64,000 bases of DNA from Streptomyces sp. ALI-76-A (GTDB taxonomy: Bacteria > Actinomycetota > Actinomycetes > Streptomycetales > Streptomycetaceae). Shown piece after piece: positions 9,208 to 17,294 of this stretch. The notes under the pieces were generated by a model. The model made no database searches. It had not been told where the DNA came from and saw only the letters and a program-made list of their open reading frames with translations. Within the stretch, counting starts at the first letter, position 1; every line of letters begins with the position of its first letter. The position numbers were made by a program, and so were the translations under genes. The stretch spans positions 7,006,001-7,070,000 of the forward strand of contig NZ_JASVWB010000002.1 in the NCBI RefSeq assembly GCF_030287445.1. Direction: 5' to 3'.

Positions 9208-10086
9208 GTGTACACCATCGGTGTCAACCCGTGGGTCTGGGCCTCGCCGGTCGACGACGAGGCCATGGCCGAGCTGGTGCCGCGGATCGCCGCGTTCGGT
9301 TTCGACGCGGTCGAGCTGCCGATCGAGCAACCCGGCGACTGGGACCCGGCCCGCACCCGGGACCTGCTGGCGGCGTACGGCCTGCGCGCGGTCGGCGTCT
9401 GCGCGGTCACCTCGCCCGGACGTGACCTCGTGAACGCTCCGCCGGAGGCCGTCGCCTCCACCGTGGCGTACCTGAAAACGTGTGTGGACAGTGCGGTGGC
9501 CGTCGGCGCGCCCTGCGTCGGCGGCCCGGTCTACGCCGCGGTGGGGCGGACCTGGCGCATGTCACCGGTGGAGCGCGCGGCCTGCTACGCGGACGTCCGC
9601 CGCGCCCTGCGGCCGGTGGCCGACCACGCGGGGGAGCGGGGCGTGAGCATCGGCGTGGAGGCCCTCAACCGCTATGAGACGAGCGTCGTCAACACGGTCG
9701 AGCAGGCGGTGGAGCTGATCGACGGCCTGCCCGCGAACGTCGGTCTCATGATCGACACGTATCACATGAACATCGAGGAGGCCGACCCCTACGAGGCGCT
9801 CGTCACGGCTGGTCCGCACATCAAGCATGTCCAGGTCAGCGGCACCGACCGCGGCGCCCCGGGCGCCGACCACTTCGACTGGCCACGCTTCCTCGCCGGC
9901 CTGGCCACGACCGGCTACGGCGGCGCGGTGTGCATCGAGTCGTTCACCGCGCGGAACGAGGCCATCGCCACCGCGGCCTCGATCTGGCGGCCGCTTGCCC
10001 CGTCGCAGGACACCCTCGCCCGTGACGGGCTGTCCTACCTCCGCACTGTCCTCCGCGGACTGGAGAACGCTCCCTCGACCGGGTGA
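9208..10086 (+). CDS. Sugar isomerase/epimerase, D-tagatose/D-allulose 3-epimerase-like TIM barrel
   Basis: This 292-residue cytoplasmic TIM barrel belongs to the AP-endonuclease-2/xylose-isomerase-like superfamily. The four metal-binding positions of ketose 3-epimerases can be placed: Glu in IGVEALNRYE, Asp in LMIDTYHMNIEE, His in HIKHVQVSGTDRG and Glu in VCIESF. This suggests C3 epimerisation of a ketose or keto-sugar after import. Related barrels also act on 3-keto-glycosides, so the substrate is open. GTG at 9208 begins 4 bases after the lipoprotein stop. It is the last gene of the importer operon. Confidence 0.82.
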   Translation: MYTIGVNPWVWASPVDDEAMAELVPRIAAFGFDAVELPIEQPGDWDPARTRDLLAAYGLRAVGVCAVTSPGRDLVNAPPEAVASTVAYLKTCVDSAVAVGAPCVGGPVYAAVGRTWRMSPVERAACYADVRRALRPVADHAGERGVSIGVEALNRYETSVVNTVEQAVELIDGLPANVGLMIDTYHMNIEEADPYEALVTAGPHIKHVQVSGTDRGAPGADHFDWPRFLAGLATTGYGGAVCIESFTARNEAIATAASIWRPLAPSQDTLARDGLSYLRTVLRGLENAPSTG

Positions 10087-10110
10087 AAGGGGTCGCTTTG
10101 GTTTCCGAAC

Positions 10111-10124
10111 GACGTCGTACGTCA
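10111..10124. promoter_or_regulatory. Possible GntR/FCD site upstream of the beta-helix glycosidase
   Basis: The bases around GTCGTACGTCAT contain GT-N3-AC (10114-10120), the core seen twice in the promoter of the operon starting at 14208. One isolated copy is weak evidence, but it would place the secreted enzyme at 10417 under the same regulator. Confidence 0.3.
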
Positions 10125-10153
10125 TGTGAATGGGCCCACGGGGAACCGCCCTG

Positions 10154-10277
10154 CGGTCCGACCGGTCCGTGCACCGACCGCCGGACAACTCGCCGACAGT
10201 ACGGCGGTCGGTCGCCCTACGGTCCGACCGGTCCGTGCACCGACCGCCGGACAACTCGCCGACAGTACGGCGGTCGG
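10154..10277. repeat. 66-bp tandem repeat containing two identical stem-loops
   Basis: Bases 10154-10211 are repeated exactly at 10220-10277, a period of 66. Each copy contains a 9-bp inverted repeat (CCGACCGCC and GGCGGTCGG) around a 20-base loop. Transcribed, this gives two identical hairpins between the epimerase gene and the beta-helix glycosidase gene. It could act as a double terminator, an RNA-stability element or a DNA-binding array. Confidence 0.9.
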
Positions 10278-10416
10278 CACCGAGCGAGGCGCAAGACCCA
10301 CGCCCATGCCCACGCCCGTACATCGTGTTCCCTTCGCGAGTCCTCATCCCCCCACGCCGAGTAGCCCGGTCGCGCCGTCACCCCCTTCCGCCCGGGAACC
10401 GCCATAAGGAGAAGAC

Positions 10417-12798
10417 GTGTTCACAGCTCTCACGATACGAAGGTGGCTTCGGGCCGCAGCCGCCGCAGTCGGTTTGACCGCGACCGCCGTGATGGCGTTC
10501 CCCGCGCCCGCATCCGCGGCTCCCCGCACTGTGTACGTCTCGCCGTCCGGCACCGGCACCGACTGTTCCAGCGCGCAGCCGTGCTCACTGACAGCCGCGC
10601 AGGCGGCGGTGCGATCGCTCAACGACGCCATGTCGGACGACATCGTGGTGCAGTTGGCCGACGGTGTGTACCGGCTGGACCGACCCTTGCGGCTGACGGC
10701 GGAGGACTCCGGCTCAGGCGGTCACAGGGTCGTGTGGCAGGCCGCCCCGTCGGCGCGTCCGGTGATCACCGGTGCCCGGGCGGTCACCGGCTGGTCGGTG
10801 GCCGACGGAGCCAGGAACATCTGGCGGGCCGACGTGCCCGCCGGTCTCGACGCCCGGCAGCTCTATGTCGACGGTGCCGTGGCCACTCGGGCACGCACAC
10901 AGGTGAACAGGGCCGATTTCACGGCCTCCAGCGCCGGAATGAGGTTCTCGGGCGGTGCGCTGAGTTATCTGAACAACCTGGCCGACCAGAGCCGGGTCGA
11001 GGTGGAGAGCGTCAACTCCTTCACCGACCGGTACTCGCCGGTGCAGAGCATCAGTGGGAACTTCATCACGATGCAGCAGCCGGCGTGGAACAACAACAAC
11101 TTCGGCTACGACACCCTCATGCGGCCGCACCGGGCCGGTCCGTTCTACCTGACCAACGCGTACGAGTTCCTGGACTCGCCCGGCGAGTGGTACCTCAACC
11201 CCACGGCCGGAGCCTTGTACTACATCCCCCTGGCCGGGCAGAACATGAGCAACGTCAGCGTGGAACTGCCGACGCTGCAGTCGCTGGTGAACCTCGGGGG
11301 CACGTACAGCGAGCCGGCGCACCACATCACGTTCAGCGGGATCACCTTCACCGGTACGAGCTGGCTGGGCCCCAGCAGCAACCAGGGTTACGTAGACCAG
11401 CAGACCGGCGGGTACATCGCCGGCAACTGGAGCTGGCCGAGCTTCGACTCCTGCCACAACGGCTGCACGCAGTTCGAGGCCGCCCGGCCACACTGGCTGC
11501 AGATGCCGTCCGCCGTGCAGATCTCCGCCGCCAACACCATCACCTTCAGCGACTCCCGGTTCGTCAACCTGGGCCAGACGGCCATCGGTATCGGCAACGA
11601 CGCCAACGCGCACGCCAGCGGCGTCGGCCTGGGCGCCGCCGGCATCACGGTGACCCGGTCGGAGATCGCCCGGAGCTCAGCCGGTGGCATCCTCGTGGGC
11701 GGCGTGCGCGCCGACGCCCACCACCCCAGCGACCAGCGCATGGTCAACAGGGACATCACGATCAGCAACAACCGCATCCACGACCTGGGGGCGGACTACC
11801 GGGGCATCGTCTCTGTCCTGACCACGTACGTCACCAACAGCACCGTCGCCCAGAACGAGGTCTACAACATGCCGTACTCCGGCATGTCGATCGGGTACGG
11901 CTGGGGCGCCAACGACGCGGGCGGCAGCAGCCACTATGCCAACCGCGGCCTGTACAACTACCAGCCGCGCTACACGACGCCGACCACCGCGTCCAACAAC
12001 CGGCTCATCGGCAACTACATCCACGATGTCATGCAGCAGATGAACGACGGTGGCTGCATCTACACGCTCGGATGGAACCCGAGCGCGCAGATCAGCCGGA
12101 ACCACTGCCTGCGGACCAACGGATACTTCGGGACGTACTTCGACGAGGGCTCGAAGTACTACACGGTCACCAACAATGTCTTCTCGAACACCGGTACGTG
12201 GGCGACGGCCAACTACTGGGGTGGCGAGAACATGGGGAACTGGACCGTCACCAACAACTGGTCGACCAACGGCAGCACGAACGTGACCAACGGGGACCGC
12301 GGCAACGTGGTCTCCGGCAATGTCACGGTCACCAATGGCAACTGGCCGTCCGGCGCCCAGGCCGTGATGGCGTCCGCCGGACCGCAGGACACTCCTCCCA
12401 CCCCACAGCCCACGGCTCAGCAGATCGTGGGCGCGCAGTCCGGCCGCTGCCTGACCGTCCCCGGCGCCGGCACCACCAACGGCACCCAGACCCAACTCGG
12501 GGACTGCACCGGCGCGGCCGGCCAGACCTGGACCTACACCGCCGGCAAACAACTGACCGTCTCCGGCGACAAGTGCCTCGACGCCAGCGGACGCGGCACC
12601 ACCAACGGCACCGCCGTCGTCATCTGGGACTGCAACGGCCAGAACAACCAGCAGTGGAACGTCAACCCCAACGGCACCATCACCGGCGTCCATTCCGGAC
12701 TGTGCCTCGACGCCAACGCCGGCGGCACCGCCAACGGCACCAGGATCACCCTCTGGTCCTGCCACGGCGGCACCAACCAGCAGTGGGCACTGCGATAG
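10417..12798 (+). CDS. Secreted right-handed beta-helix glycosidase (GH141-like) with CBM13
   Basis: GTG at 10417 is preceded by AAGGAGA at 10406. The 793-residue product has a signal peptide ending near PASA, then a parallel beta-helix domain opening with TVYVSPSGTGTDC. Repeated segments such as ITFSDSRFVNLGQ, ITVTRSEIARSS, ITISNNRIHDLG and YTVTNNVFSNTG are the rungs of the helix. The opening and the DGVYRLDRPLRL segment resemble GH141-type enzymes acting on pectin or xylan side chains, but the exact family is my judgement. From about residue 668 a CBM13 module follows (SGRCLTVPG, DKCLDASG, SGLCLDANAG, GTNQQWALR). It is monocistronic and ends at a double hairpin. Confidence 0.8.
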   Translation: MFTALTIRRWLRAAAAAVGLTATAVMAFPAPASAAPRTVYVSPSGTGTDCSSAQPCSLTAAQAAVRSLNDAMSDDIVVQLADGVYRLDRPLRLTAEDSGSGGHRVVWQAAPSARPVITGARAVTGWSVADGARNIWRADVPAGLDARQLYVDGAVATRARTQVNRADFTASSAGMRFSGGALSYLNNLADQSRVEVESVNSFTDRYSPVQSISGNFITMQQPAWNNNNFGYDTLMRPHRAGPFYLTNAYEFLDSPGEWYLNPTAGALYYIPLAGQNMSNVSVELPTLQSLVNLGGTYSEPAHHITFSGITFTGTSWLGPSSNQGYVDQQTGGYIAGNWSWPSFDSCHNGCTQFEAARPHWLQMPSAVQISAANTITFSDSRFVNLGQTAIGIGNDANAHASGVGLGAAGITVTRSEIARSSAGGILVGGVRADAHHPSDQRMVNRDITISNNRIHDLGADYRGIVSVLTTYVTNSTVAQNEVYNMPYSGMSIGYGWGANDAGGSSHYANRGLYNYQPRYTTPTTASNNRLIGNYIHDVMQQMNDGGCIYTLGWNPSAQISRNHCLRTNGYFGTYFDEGSKYYTVTNNVFSNTGTWATANYWGGENMGNWTVTNNWSTNGSTNVTNGDRGNVVSGNVTVTNGNWPSGAQAVMASAGPQDTPPTPQPTAQQIVGAQSGRCLTVPGAGTTNGTQTQLGDCTGAAGQTWTYTAGKQLTVSGDKCLDASGRGTTNGTAVVIWDCNGQNNQQWNVNPNGTITGVHSGLCLDANAGGTANGTRITLWSCHGGTNQQWALR
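12424..12567. repeat. Inverted repeat partner of 1-144
   Basis: This segment encodes the first CBM13 repeat of the beta-helix enzyme. It matches the reverse complement of 1-144 with a single mismatch (12437) and 130 consecutive identical bases. Confidence 0.93.
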
Positions 12799-12812
12799 CG
12801 GAACCAACGCCC

Positions 12813-12876
12813 ATCCGCTCCTTTGGGACAGGAGCGGATACCGGCGGTGGGGCCCGAGTGGGTGCGGGCCCCACCG
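12813..12876. terminator. Two consecutive perfect hairpins
   Basis: ATCCGCTCCT pairs with AGGAGCGGAT (12813-12839, 7-base loop). CGGTGGGGCCCG pairs with CGGGCCCCACCG (12845-12876, 8-base loop). Both lie just after the stop of the beta-helix gene and make a convincing terminator. Confidence 0.8.
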
Positions 12877-12883
12877 CGCCTCG

Positions 12884-13282
12884 GTGGATCTGTGGACACC
12901 TACGGCTTTCGACCTGACCGGGGGCGTCCGCCACCGCGACGGTGCCGTACAGGCGATGAACCACCTCTTCGGCCGCAACGCCCTCAACCACTCCTACGTG
13001 GCCGGTCGGGGCGAGAAGAGCGGCCAGAACAGCACGGCCGCATCTTCGCCCGCCTGCTTGGTCCTGCCCCGCCGGACCCGCCGACGGGCTCGCCGGCCGG
13101 CGGCCCGAACGTCGAGATGCAGGACCCGCCCGCCAGCGGGCTGCACACCGATGTTCTGCTGTCTCGACCACATCGACTCGTGGTCGACGAACGAGGTGGC
13201 CGTCAACTGCCACCAGGAGATGACCACCTGCGCTGCGATGGCATCGGCCTCGCTCGCGGCAGGACCCGTCAACCCCCTCTAA
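12884..13282 (+). pseudogene. Relic of a GH9 endoglucanase C-terminus
   Basis: Three pieces of a GH9 cellulase C-terminus can be read in order with frame changes. FDLTGGVRHRDGAVQAMN and LFGRNALNHSYVAGRGEKS are in one frame, up to about 13035. GRIFARLLGPAPPDPP and PAGGPNVEMQDPP are in a second frame, up to about 13140. LDHIDSWSTNEVAVN is in the first frame again. In intact enzymes these form one continuous stretch that includes catalytic residues of the Asn-Glu C-terminal motif. No signal peptide, upstream catalytic domain or start is present. The fragment is dead and suggests the locus once also encoded a cellulase. Confidence 0.82.
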
Positions 13283-14049
13283 CGCAGCAGCCGGGTCGGC
13301 TCGTCCGGTCCGCTGCGGCGCACCACCCACGCCTCGGTGATGTGGGTGAACATCGCCTCGGCCGCACCCTTGGGGTCGTGCGCGGCGATCCGCTCGTAGA
13401 TGCGCCGATGGCCGTGGTTGGACGCGACGCAGAAGGCACGGCCGGTTCGGCCCATGTAACGGGCGGAGTTGATGACCTGGCGCTCCAGCGAACGGACCAC
13501 GGCACGGCCGATGCGGTTCCCCGACGCCTGCATGATGGTGTCGTGGAACGCCCGGTCCACTTCGTGGTACGAAGCGGGGTCGTCGACGAGCTCATCCATC
13601 CGCTCCACCAGACCGCGTAGCTGGTCGATCACCTCGGCGTTCGCCAGGCGGGCGGCGACGTTGACCATGTCGGACTCCAGCACGCGGCGGGTCGCGACGA
13701 GGTGATCGAGGATGGCCAGGCTCTCGTCTTCGGCGATGGTCGCGCCGAGGACCAGCTCGTCAAGCATGTTCCACATCGCCGGCGGGGTGACCATCGTGCC
13801 GGCGCCCTGGCGGACCTGCACGAGCCCCTTCTCCTGAAGTATCTTCACCGCCTCGCGGACCACGGTGCGGCTGACCGAGAAGATCTCGCAGAGCACGGGC
13901 TCGGAGGGGAGCGGCGAACCGGACGGATGGACTCCACGGACGATCCGCTCCACCAGCTCAGCCGTCACCGCGGCGGCAAGGTTCGCCGGGCGCCGGCTCC
14001 AGGCGGGGGCCTCGGAGGCCTCTGCGGATGACTGCGGTACTGCCGTCAT
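13279..14049 (-). CDS. GntR-family transcriptional regulator, FadR/FCD subfamily
   Basis: This 256-residue DNA-binding protein is transcribed away from the importer operon at 14208. An N-terminal winged helix-turn-helix (about 25-95: SGSPLPSEPVLCEIFSVSRT, then VREAVKILQEKGLVQVRQG) is followed by an FCD ligand domain. That domain has the usual metal-binding pattern: Asp in the first helices, DRAFHDTIMQASGN, and GHRRIYERIAAHD. FCD regulators usually sense acidic sugars or organic acids and repress uptake and catabolic genes. The two GT-N3-AC sites in the divergent promoter make it the probable repressor of the 14208-18500 operon. Its stop lies against the GH9 relic on the opposite strand. Confidence 0.9.
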   Translation of the reverse strand: MTAVPQSSAEASEAPAWSRRPANLAAAVTAELVERIVRGVHPSGSPLPSEPVLCEIFSVSRTVVREAVKILQEKGLVQVRQGAGTMVTPPAMWNMLDELVLGATIAEDESLAILDHLVATRRVLESDMVNVAARLANAEVIDQLRGLVERMDELVDDPASYHEVDRAFHDTIMQASGNRIGRAVVRSLERQVINSARYMGRTGRAFCVASNHGHRRIYERIAAHDPKGAAEAMFTHITEAWVVRRSGPDEPTRLLR

Positions 14050-14106
14050 GACACCCCCCGGGACCCGTGCCGGACCACGGATGCCCGCCTACTATACGGC
14101 ATTCGG

Positions 14107-14144
14107 TTGACATCATACGTCATACGGGTTACATACGTCATACG
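14107..14144 (+). promoter_or_regulatory. Promoter with two GntR/FCD operator sites
   Basis: TTGACA at 14107-14112 is a perfect -35 box. A 17-base spacer leads to TACATA (14130-14135) as -10. CATACGTCATACG occurs twice, at 14114-14126 inside the spacer and at 14132-14144 over the -10 and start region. Each copy contains GT-N3-AC, the core of the FadR-subfamily consensus. Occupancy would block RNA polymerase, so repression by the divergent gene product is the natural model. Confidence 0.72.
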
Positions 14145-14207
14145 AGTTGCGTTCCTCCTCAACCTCAATTGCCGGTCAGCCGGCCACCTCAGGAGAGCGG
14201 GGCAGCA

Positions 14208-15479
14208 ATGAAGCAGCGAACACTGTGGTCGGCGAGCCTGGTTGCCGGGCTCGTTGTCTTAGCCGGCTGCGGAAGCGCCTCGGACCCGGATTCGGCGTCC
14301 GGTGGTTCGAAGGGCAAGCTCGTCGTCTGGGACTGGAAGTCCGGCGACGCCACAGCGTCCTCATACGTCAAGAAGGCCAAGGCCGACTTCGCCAAGCGGC
14401 ATCCCGGCGTGACGGTCGAGTTCGTCGCGCAGCCGTTCGAGCAGTACTACACCCTGCTCGGGGCCGCCATCCAAGCCGGCAAGGGGCCGGACGTCATGCT
14501 CTTCAACGGCGGCGGGCAGATCCGCGACCGCGTGGACTCCCTTCTGCCGTTGGACGAGTACGTCCGTGATGACAGGAAGCGGCTGGCCGGGTGGGAGGCC
14601 TTCACCAAGGACAGCAAGACCTACGCCGCTCCGGTGACATTGCAAGGCCACCCGATCTACTACAACAAGTCGCTCTACCGGAAGGCAGGGCTGGACCCGG
14701 AGCAGCCTGCCGCCAGCTGGGACGAGTTCGTCGCCGACTGCCGGACCATCAGCAAGGCGACCGGTGCCAGGTGCTTCGCGCAGGGCAACAAGGAAGGCAT
14801 CGGTATTCAGTTCTTCCTGTCCGGGCTCGGCTCGGGCGTCCTGTCGCCCACGGAGTACGACGACTGGATCGCCGGCGAACGAGACTGGTCCTCGCCGGCG
14901 GTCAAGCGGGTCTTCTCGCTCTGGAAAGAGGCCGACGACAAAGGCCTGAACAACGACGGGGCGAACTCGACGGCGATGTTCAACGACGCGTTCGCGGTGT
15001 TCCAGTCCCACAAGGCCGCCCACGTCATCGGGTTGATGTCGGACATCGGGCACTGGAAGGACTTCGCCGAGTTCCTCGACGCCGGCAATGTCGGCGTCAT
15101 GAAGTCGCCGGTCGTCACGGCCGGCGCCACGCCGAGCCTTCCCTACGACGGCGGCATCGGCTACGCCGTCGCGAAGTGGACCAAGGACCCCGAGGTCGCC
15201 GCCGACCTGGTGCGCTCCCTGACCTCGACCGACGTACTGAAGTCGTTCTACGCCGACGCGGGCGCCATCGCGGCCGACCGCACCGTGGACGTCTCGAGCG
15301 GTGGCCCAGCCGTCGCCACCATCGTGTCCGAGATCGACCGTGGCAAGCCCGCCCTGCACGTGGCCCTGCCGTCCAAGACCGTAGACCTGATGGGGCGGTT
15401 GTCTCAGCAACTGCTGAGCGGATCGGTCACGGTCGACGCGGCGGTCAAGCAGCTCGCGGCGTCCGACCAAGCGGGCTGA
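14208..15479 (+). CDS. Sugar-binding lipoprotein of a MalEFG-type importer
   Basis: The start at 14208 (MKQRTLWSA) is chosen because an AGGAG/GCGGGG stretch precedes it and a lipoprotein signal follows at once: LVVLAGC with Cys at position 21. The upstream reading would run through the operator region. The 423-residue product resembles the extracellular solute-binding family 1 (MalE/UgpB-like). It has VWDWKSGDATAS, KGPDVMLFNGGGQIRDRV, YAAPVTLQGHPIYYNKSLY and the usual hinge and C-terminal lobe. It should deliver an oligosaccharide or acidic sugar to the two permeases immediately downstream. No ATPase is encoded in the operon; a shared MsiK-type ATPase elsewhere is the usual Streptomyces solution (established knowledge). 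Confidence 0.88.
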   Translation: MKQRTLWSASLVAGLVVLAGCGSASDPDSASGGSKGKLVVWDWKSGDATASSYVKKAKADFAKRHPGVTVEFVAQPFEQYYTLLGAAIQAGKGPDVMLFNGGGQIRDRVDSLLPLDEYVRDDRKRLAGWEAFTKDSKTYAAPVTLQGHPIYYNKSLYRKAGLDPEQPAASWDEFVADCRTISKATGARCFAQGNKEGIGIQFFLSGLGSGVLSPTEYDDWIAGERDWSSPAVKRVFSLWKEADDKGLNNDGANSTAMFNDAFAVFQSHKAAHVIGLMSDIGHWKDFAEFLDAGNVGVMKSPVVTAGATPSLPYDGGIGYAVAKWTKDPEVAADLVRSLTSTDVLKSFYADAGAIAADRTVDVSSGGPAVATIVSEIDRGKPALHVALPSKTVDLMGRLSQQLLSGSVTVDAAVKQLAASDQAG

Positions 15480-15483
15480 GGCC

Positions 15484-16464
15484 ATGTCACCCGATGGCGC
15501 GCCGGCCCGCGCTGCTCACGCAGGGCGGGCCGACGGGGCGCGAGCAGGTGAGGCGGTGGGTGGCCGCGGCCCCGCGTCGAAATCTCCGCGAGTCCGCAGC
15601 GGCCGGCGGGCCGAGCGCCTCGCCCCCTACGTCCTGGTCGCTCCCGCTGTCCTGATCATCGTGGTGCTCCGGCTCTGGCCACTGGGACTGGGTGTCAGCT
15701 TCTCCTTCACCGGTGACGGCGAACGCAACGGCGCCACGGTGGGGCTCGACAACTACGCGGAGCTCATCGACGACCCGCTGTTCCGCACCGCGCTGCGCAA
15801 CGTCGGACTGCTGGTGCTGCTGCTGCCGGTCGCGGTCGCGATCCCGGGACTGCTCGCCACCTTCATCTACCTGCGGGTGCCGGGACACCGGTTCTTCCGG
15901 AGCGTCTACTTCTTCCCGGCTGTGCTCTCACCGGTGATCGTCGGCGCGATCTTCAACCTGCTCCTGGCCTTCGACGGTCCGCTGAACGCCGTGCTCGGCG
16001 GCTCAGGGGTCGGCCCGGTGGACTGGCTCGGCGATCCCGACGTAGCCATCTTCGCCGTCGTCGGCGTGCACATCTGGGCGACGTCAGGGATGGCGCTGGT
16101 GGTGTTCCTGGCCGGGTTCGCGACCCTGGACTCCGCACTTCTGGACGCCGCCCGGGTCGACGGCGCCTCGCTCGCGCGGATGATCTGGCACGTCATCGTC
16201 CCGGGTCTGGCCCGCACCATCCGGTTCGTCGTCGTCACCACGACGATAGGGATGCTGACCTCGATGTTCGGGCTGCTCTACGTCATGACCAGTGGTGGCC
16301 CGGAAGGGTCGACCTACCTGCCGGAGTACTACATCTGGGTCCAACAGGGGCAGATGAGCCGCCCGGCGCTCGCGTCGGCCGCGTCCACGGTCCTCTTCCT
16401 CATCATGCTGGCCGTGGGCCTGCTACAGGTCGGCCTGCTGCGCCGGGCGGGGAGGGAGGACTGA
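15484..16464 (+). CDS. Sugar ABC importer permease, MalF/UgpA type
   Basis: The ATG at 15484 lies 4 bases after the lipoprotein stop. The 326 residues comprise a basic 45-residue N-terminal tail and about six membrane segments. The cytoplasmic EAA loop that contacts the ATPase reads LDSALLDAARVDGASLARM followed by IWHVIVPGL, a good match to the CUT1 family. It forms a heterodimer with the next gene product, and their reading frames overlap by one base (TGATG), indicating coupled translation. Confidence 0.9.
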   Translation: MSPDGAPARAAHAGRADGARAGEAVGGRGPASKSPRVRSGRRAERLAPYVLVAPAVLIIVVLRLWPLGLGVSFSFTGDGERNGATVGLDNYAELIDDPLFRTALRNVGLLVLLLPVAVAIPGLLATFIYLRVPGHRFFRSVYFFPAVLSPVIVGAIFNLLLAFDGPLNAVLGGSGVGPVDWLGDPDVAIFAVVGVHIWATSGMALVVFLAGFATLDSALLDAARVDGASLARMIWHVIVPGLARTIRFVVVTTTIGMLTSMFGLLYVMTSGGPEGSTYLPEYYIWVQQGQMSRPALASAASTVLFLIMLAVGLLQVGLLRRAGRED

Positions 16465-17291
16465 TGTCTCGCCTGGGGCCGAGCAGATGGCTGGTCGCCG
16501 TGCCGATGGTGCTCCTCGCCCTGGCGACGATCTACCCGCTGCTGTTCACCGCCAACGTCGCGATGAAGACCCGCCGGGAGTACATCCTCGACCGGTTCTC
16601 CCTGGCAAGCACTCTCCAGTGGGACAACCTGAGCACCGCGTGGAACAGCGTCGGCATGGGGCGGTACTTCCTCAACTCCGTGATCGTGGTGGCCTGCGCC
16701 GTAGCGCTGTTACTGCTCATCGGGTCCATGGCCGGGTTCGCGCTGGCCCAGGTGCCCTTCCGTGGCTCGTCCGCGCTGGCCCTGGTCTGCCTCGCGGCAC
16801 TGTTCATCCCGTTCCAGGTGATCATGGTGCCGCTCGCCAGGATCATGGCCGACGGCGGTCTCATCGACACCTATCCGGGGCTGATCCTCGCCTACGTCGC
16901 GCAGTTCCTGCCATTCACCGTCTTCTTGATGACGAGCTACTACCGAGCGGTGCCCACCGAGCTCGTCGACGCCGCACGGATCGACGGAAACACCCTGTAC
17001 GGCGTCTACCGGCGCATCATGCTGCCGATGGGTGCTCCGGCACTGCTGTCGGTGGGCATCCTCGACGCGCTGTTCTGCTGGAACGACGTGCTCATCTCGC
17101 TGCTGATGATGCCGTCGGCCGACCATCGCACCCTGATGGTGGGCATCACCTCACTGCGCGGCCAGTACTCCGCCGACATCCCCACCTTCGCAGCCGGTGT
17201 CCTGATCGCCGGGCTACCCGTGTTGGTGACCTACCTGTTCCTGCAGCGCCAGATCGCTGACAGCGTGACGGCCGGCGCGACGAAAGGCTGA
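16464..17291 (+). CDS. Sugar ABC importer permease, MalG/UgpE type
   Basis: This 275-residue partner permease has about six membrane segments. Its EAA loop reads PTELVDAARIDGNTLYGVY then RRIMLPMGAPA, diagnostic for the second CUT1 permease. The N-terminus (YPLLFTANVAMKTRREYIL) is also typical. The start codon overlaps the stop of the MalF-type gene. With the lipoprotein at 14208 it makes a complete importer apart from the ATPase. Confidence 0.9.
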   Translation: MSRLGPSRWLVAVPMVLLALATIYPLLFTANVAMKTRREYILDRFSLASTLQWDNLSTAWNSVGMGRYFLNSVIVVACAVALLLLIGSMAGFALAQVPFRGSSALALVCLAALFIPFQVIMVPLARIMADGGLIDTYPGLILAYVAQFLPFTVFLMTSYYRAVPTELVDAARIDGNTLYGVYRRIMLPMGAPALLSVGILDALFCWNDVLISLLMMPSADHRTLMVGITSLRGQYSADIPTFAAGVLIAGLPVLVTYLFLQRQIADSVTAGATKG

Positions 17292-17294
17292 CGC

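Noticed and set aside
10154..10277. Possible CRISPR array
   Set aside because: There are only two copies, the unit is a 66-bp tandem duplication with no unique spacers, and no cas genes are nearby.
10443..12917. Long plus-strand frame overlapping the beta-helix glycosidase
   Set aside because: The alternative frame shows no signal peptide or family motif. The annotated frame has a signal peptide, beta-helix rungs and CBM13.
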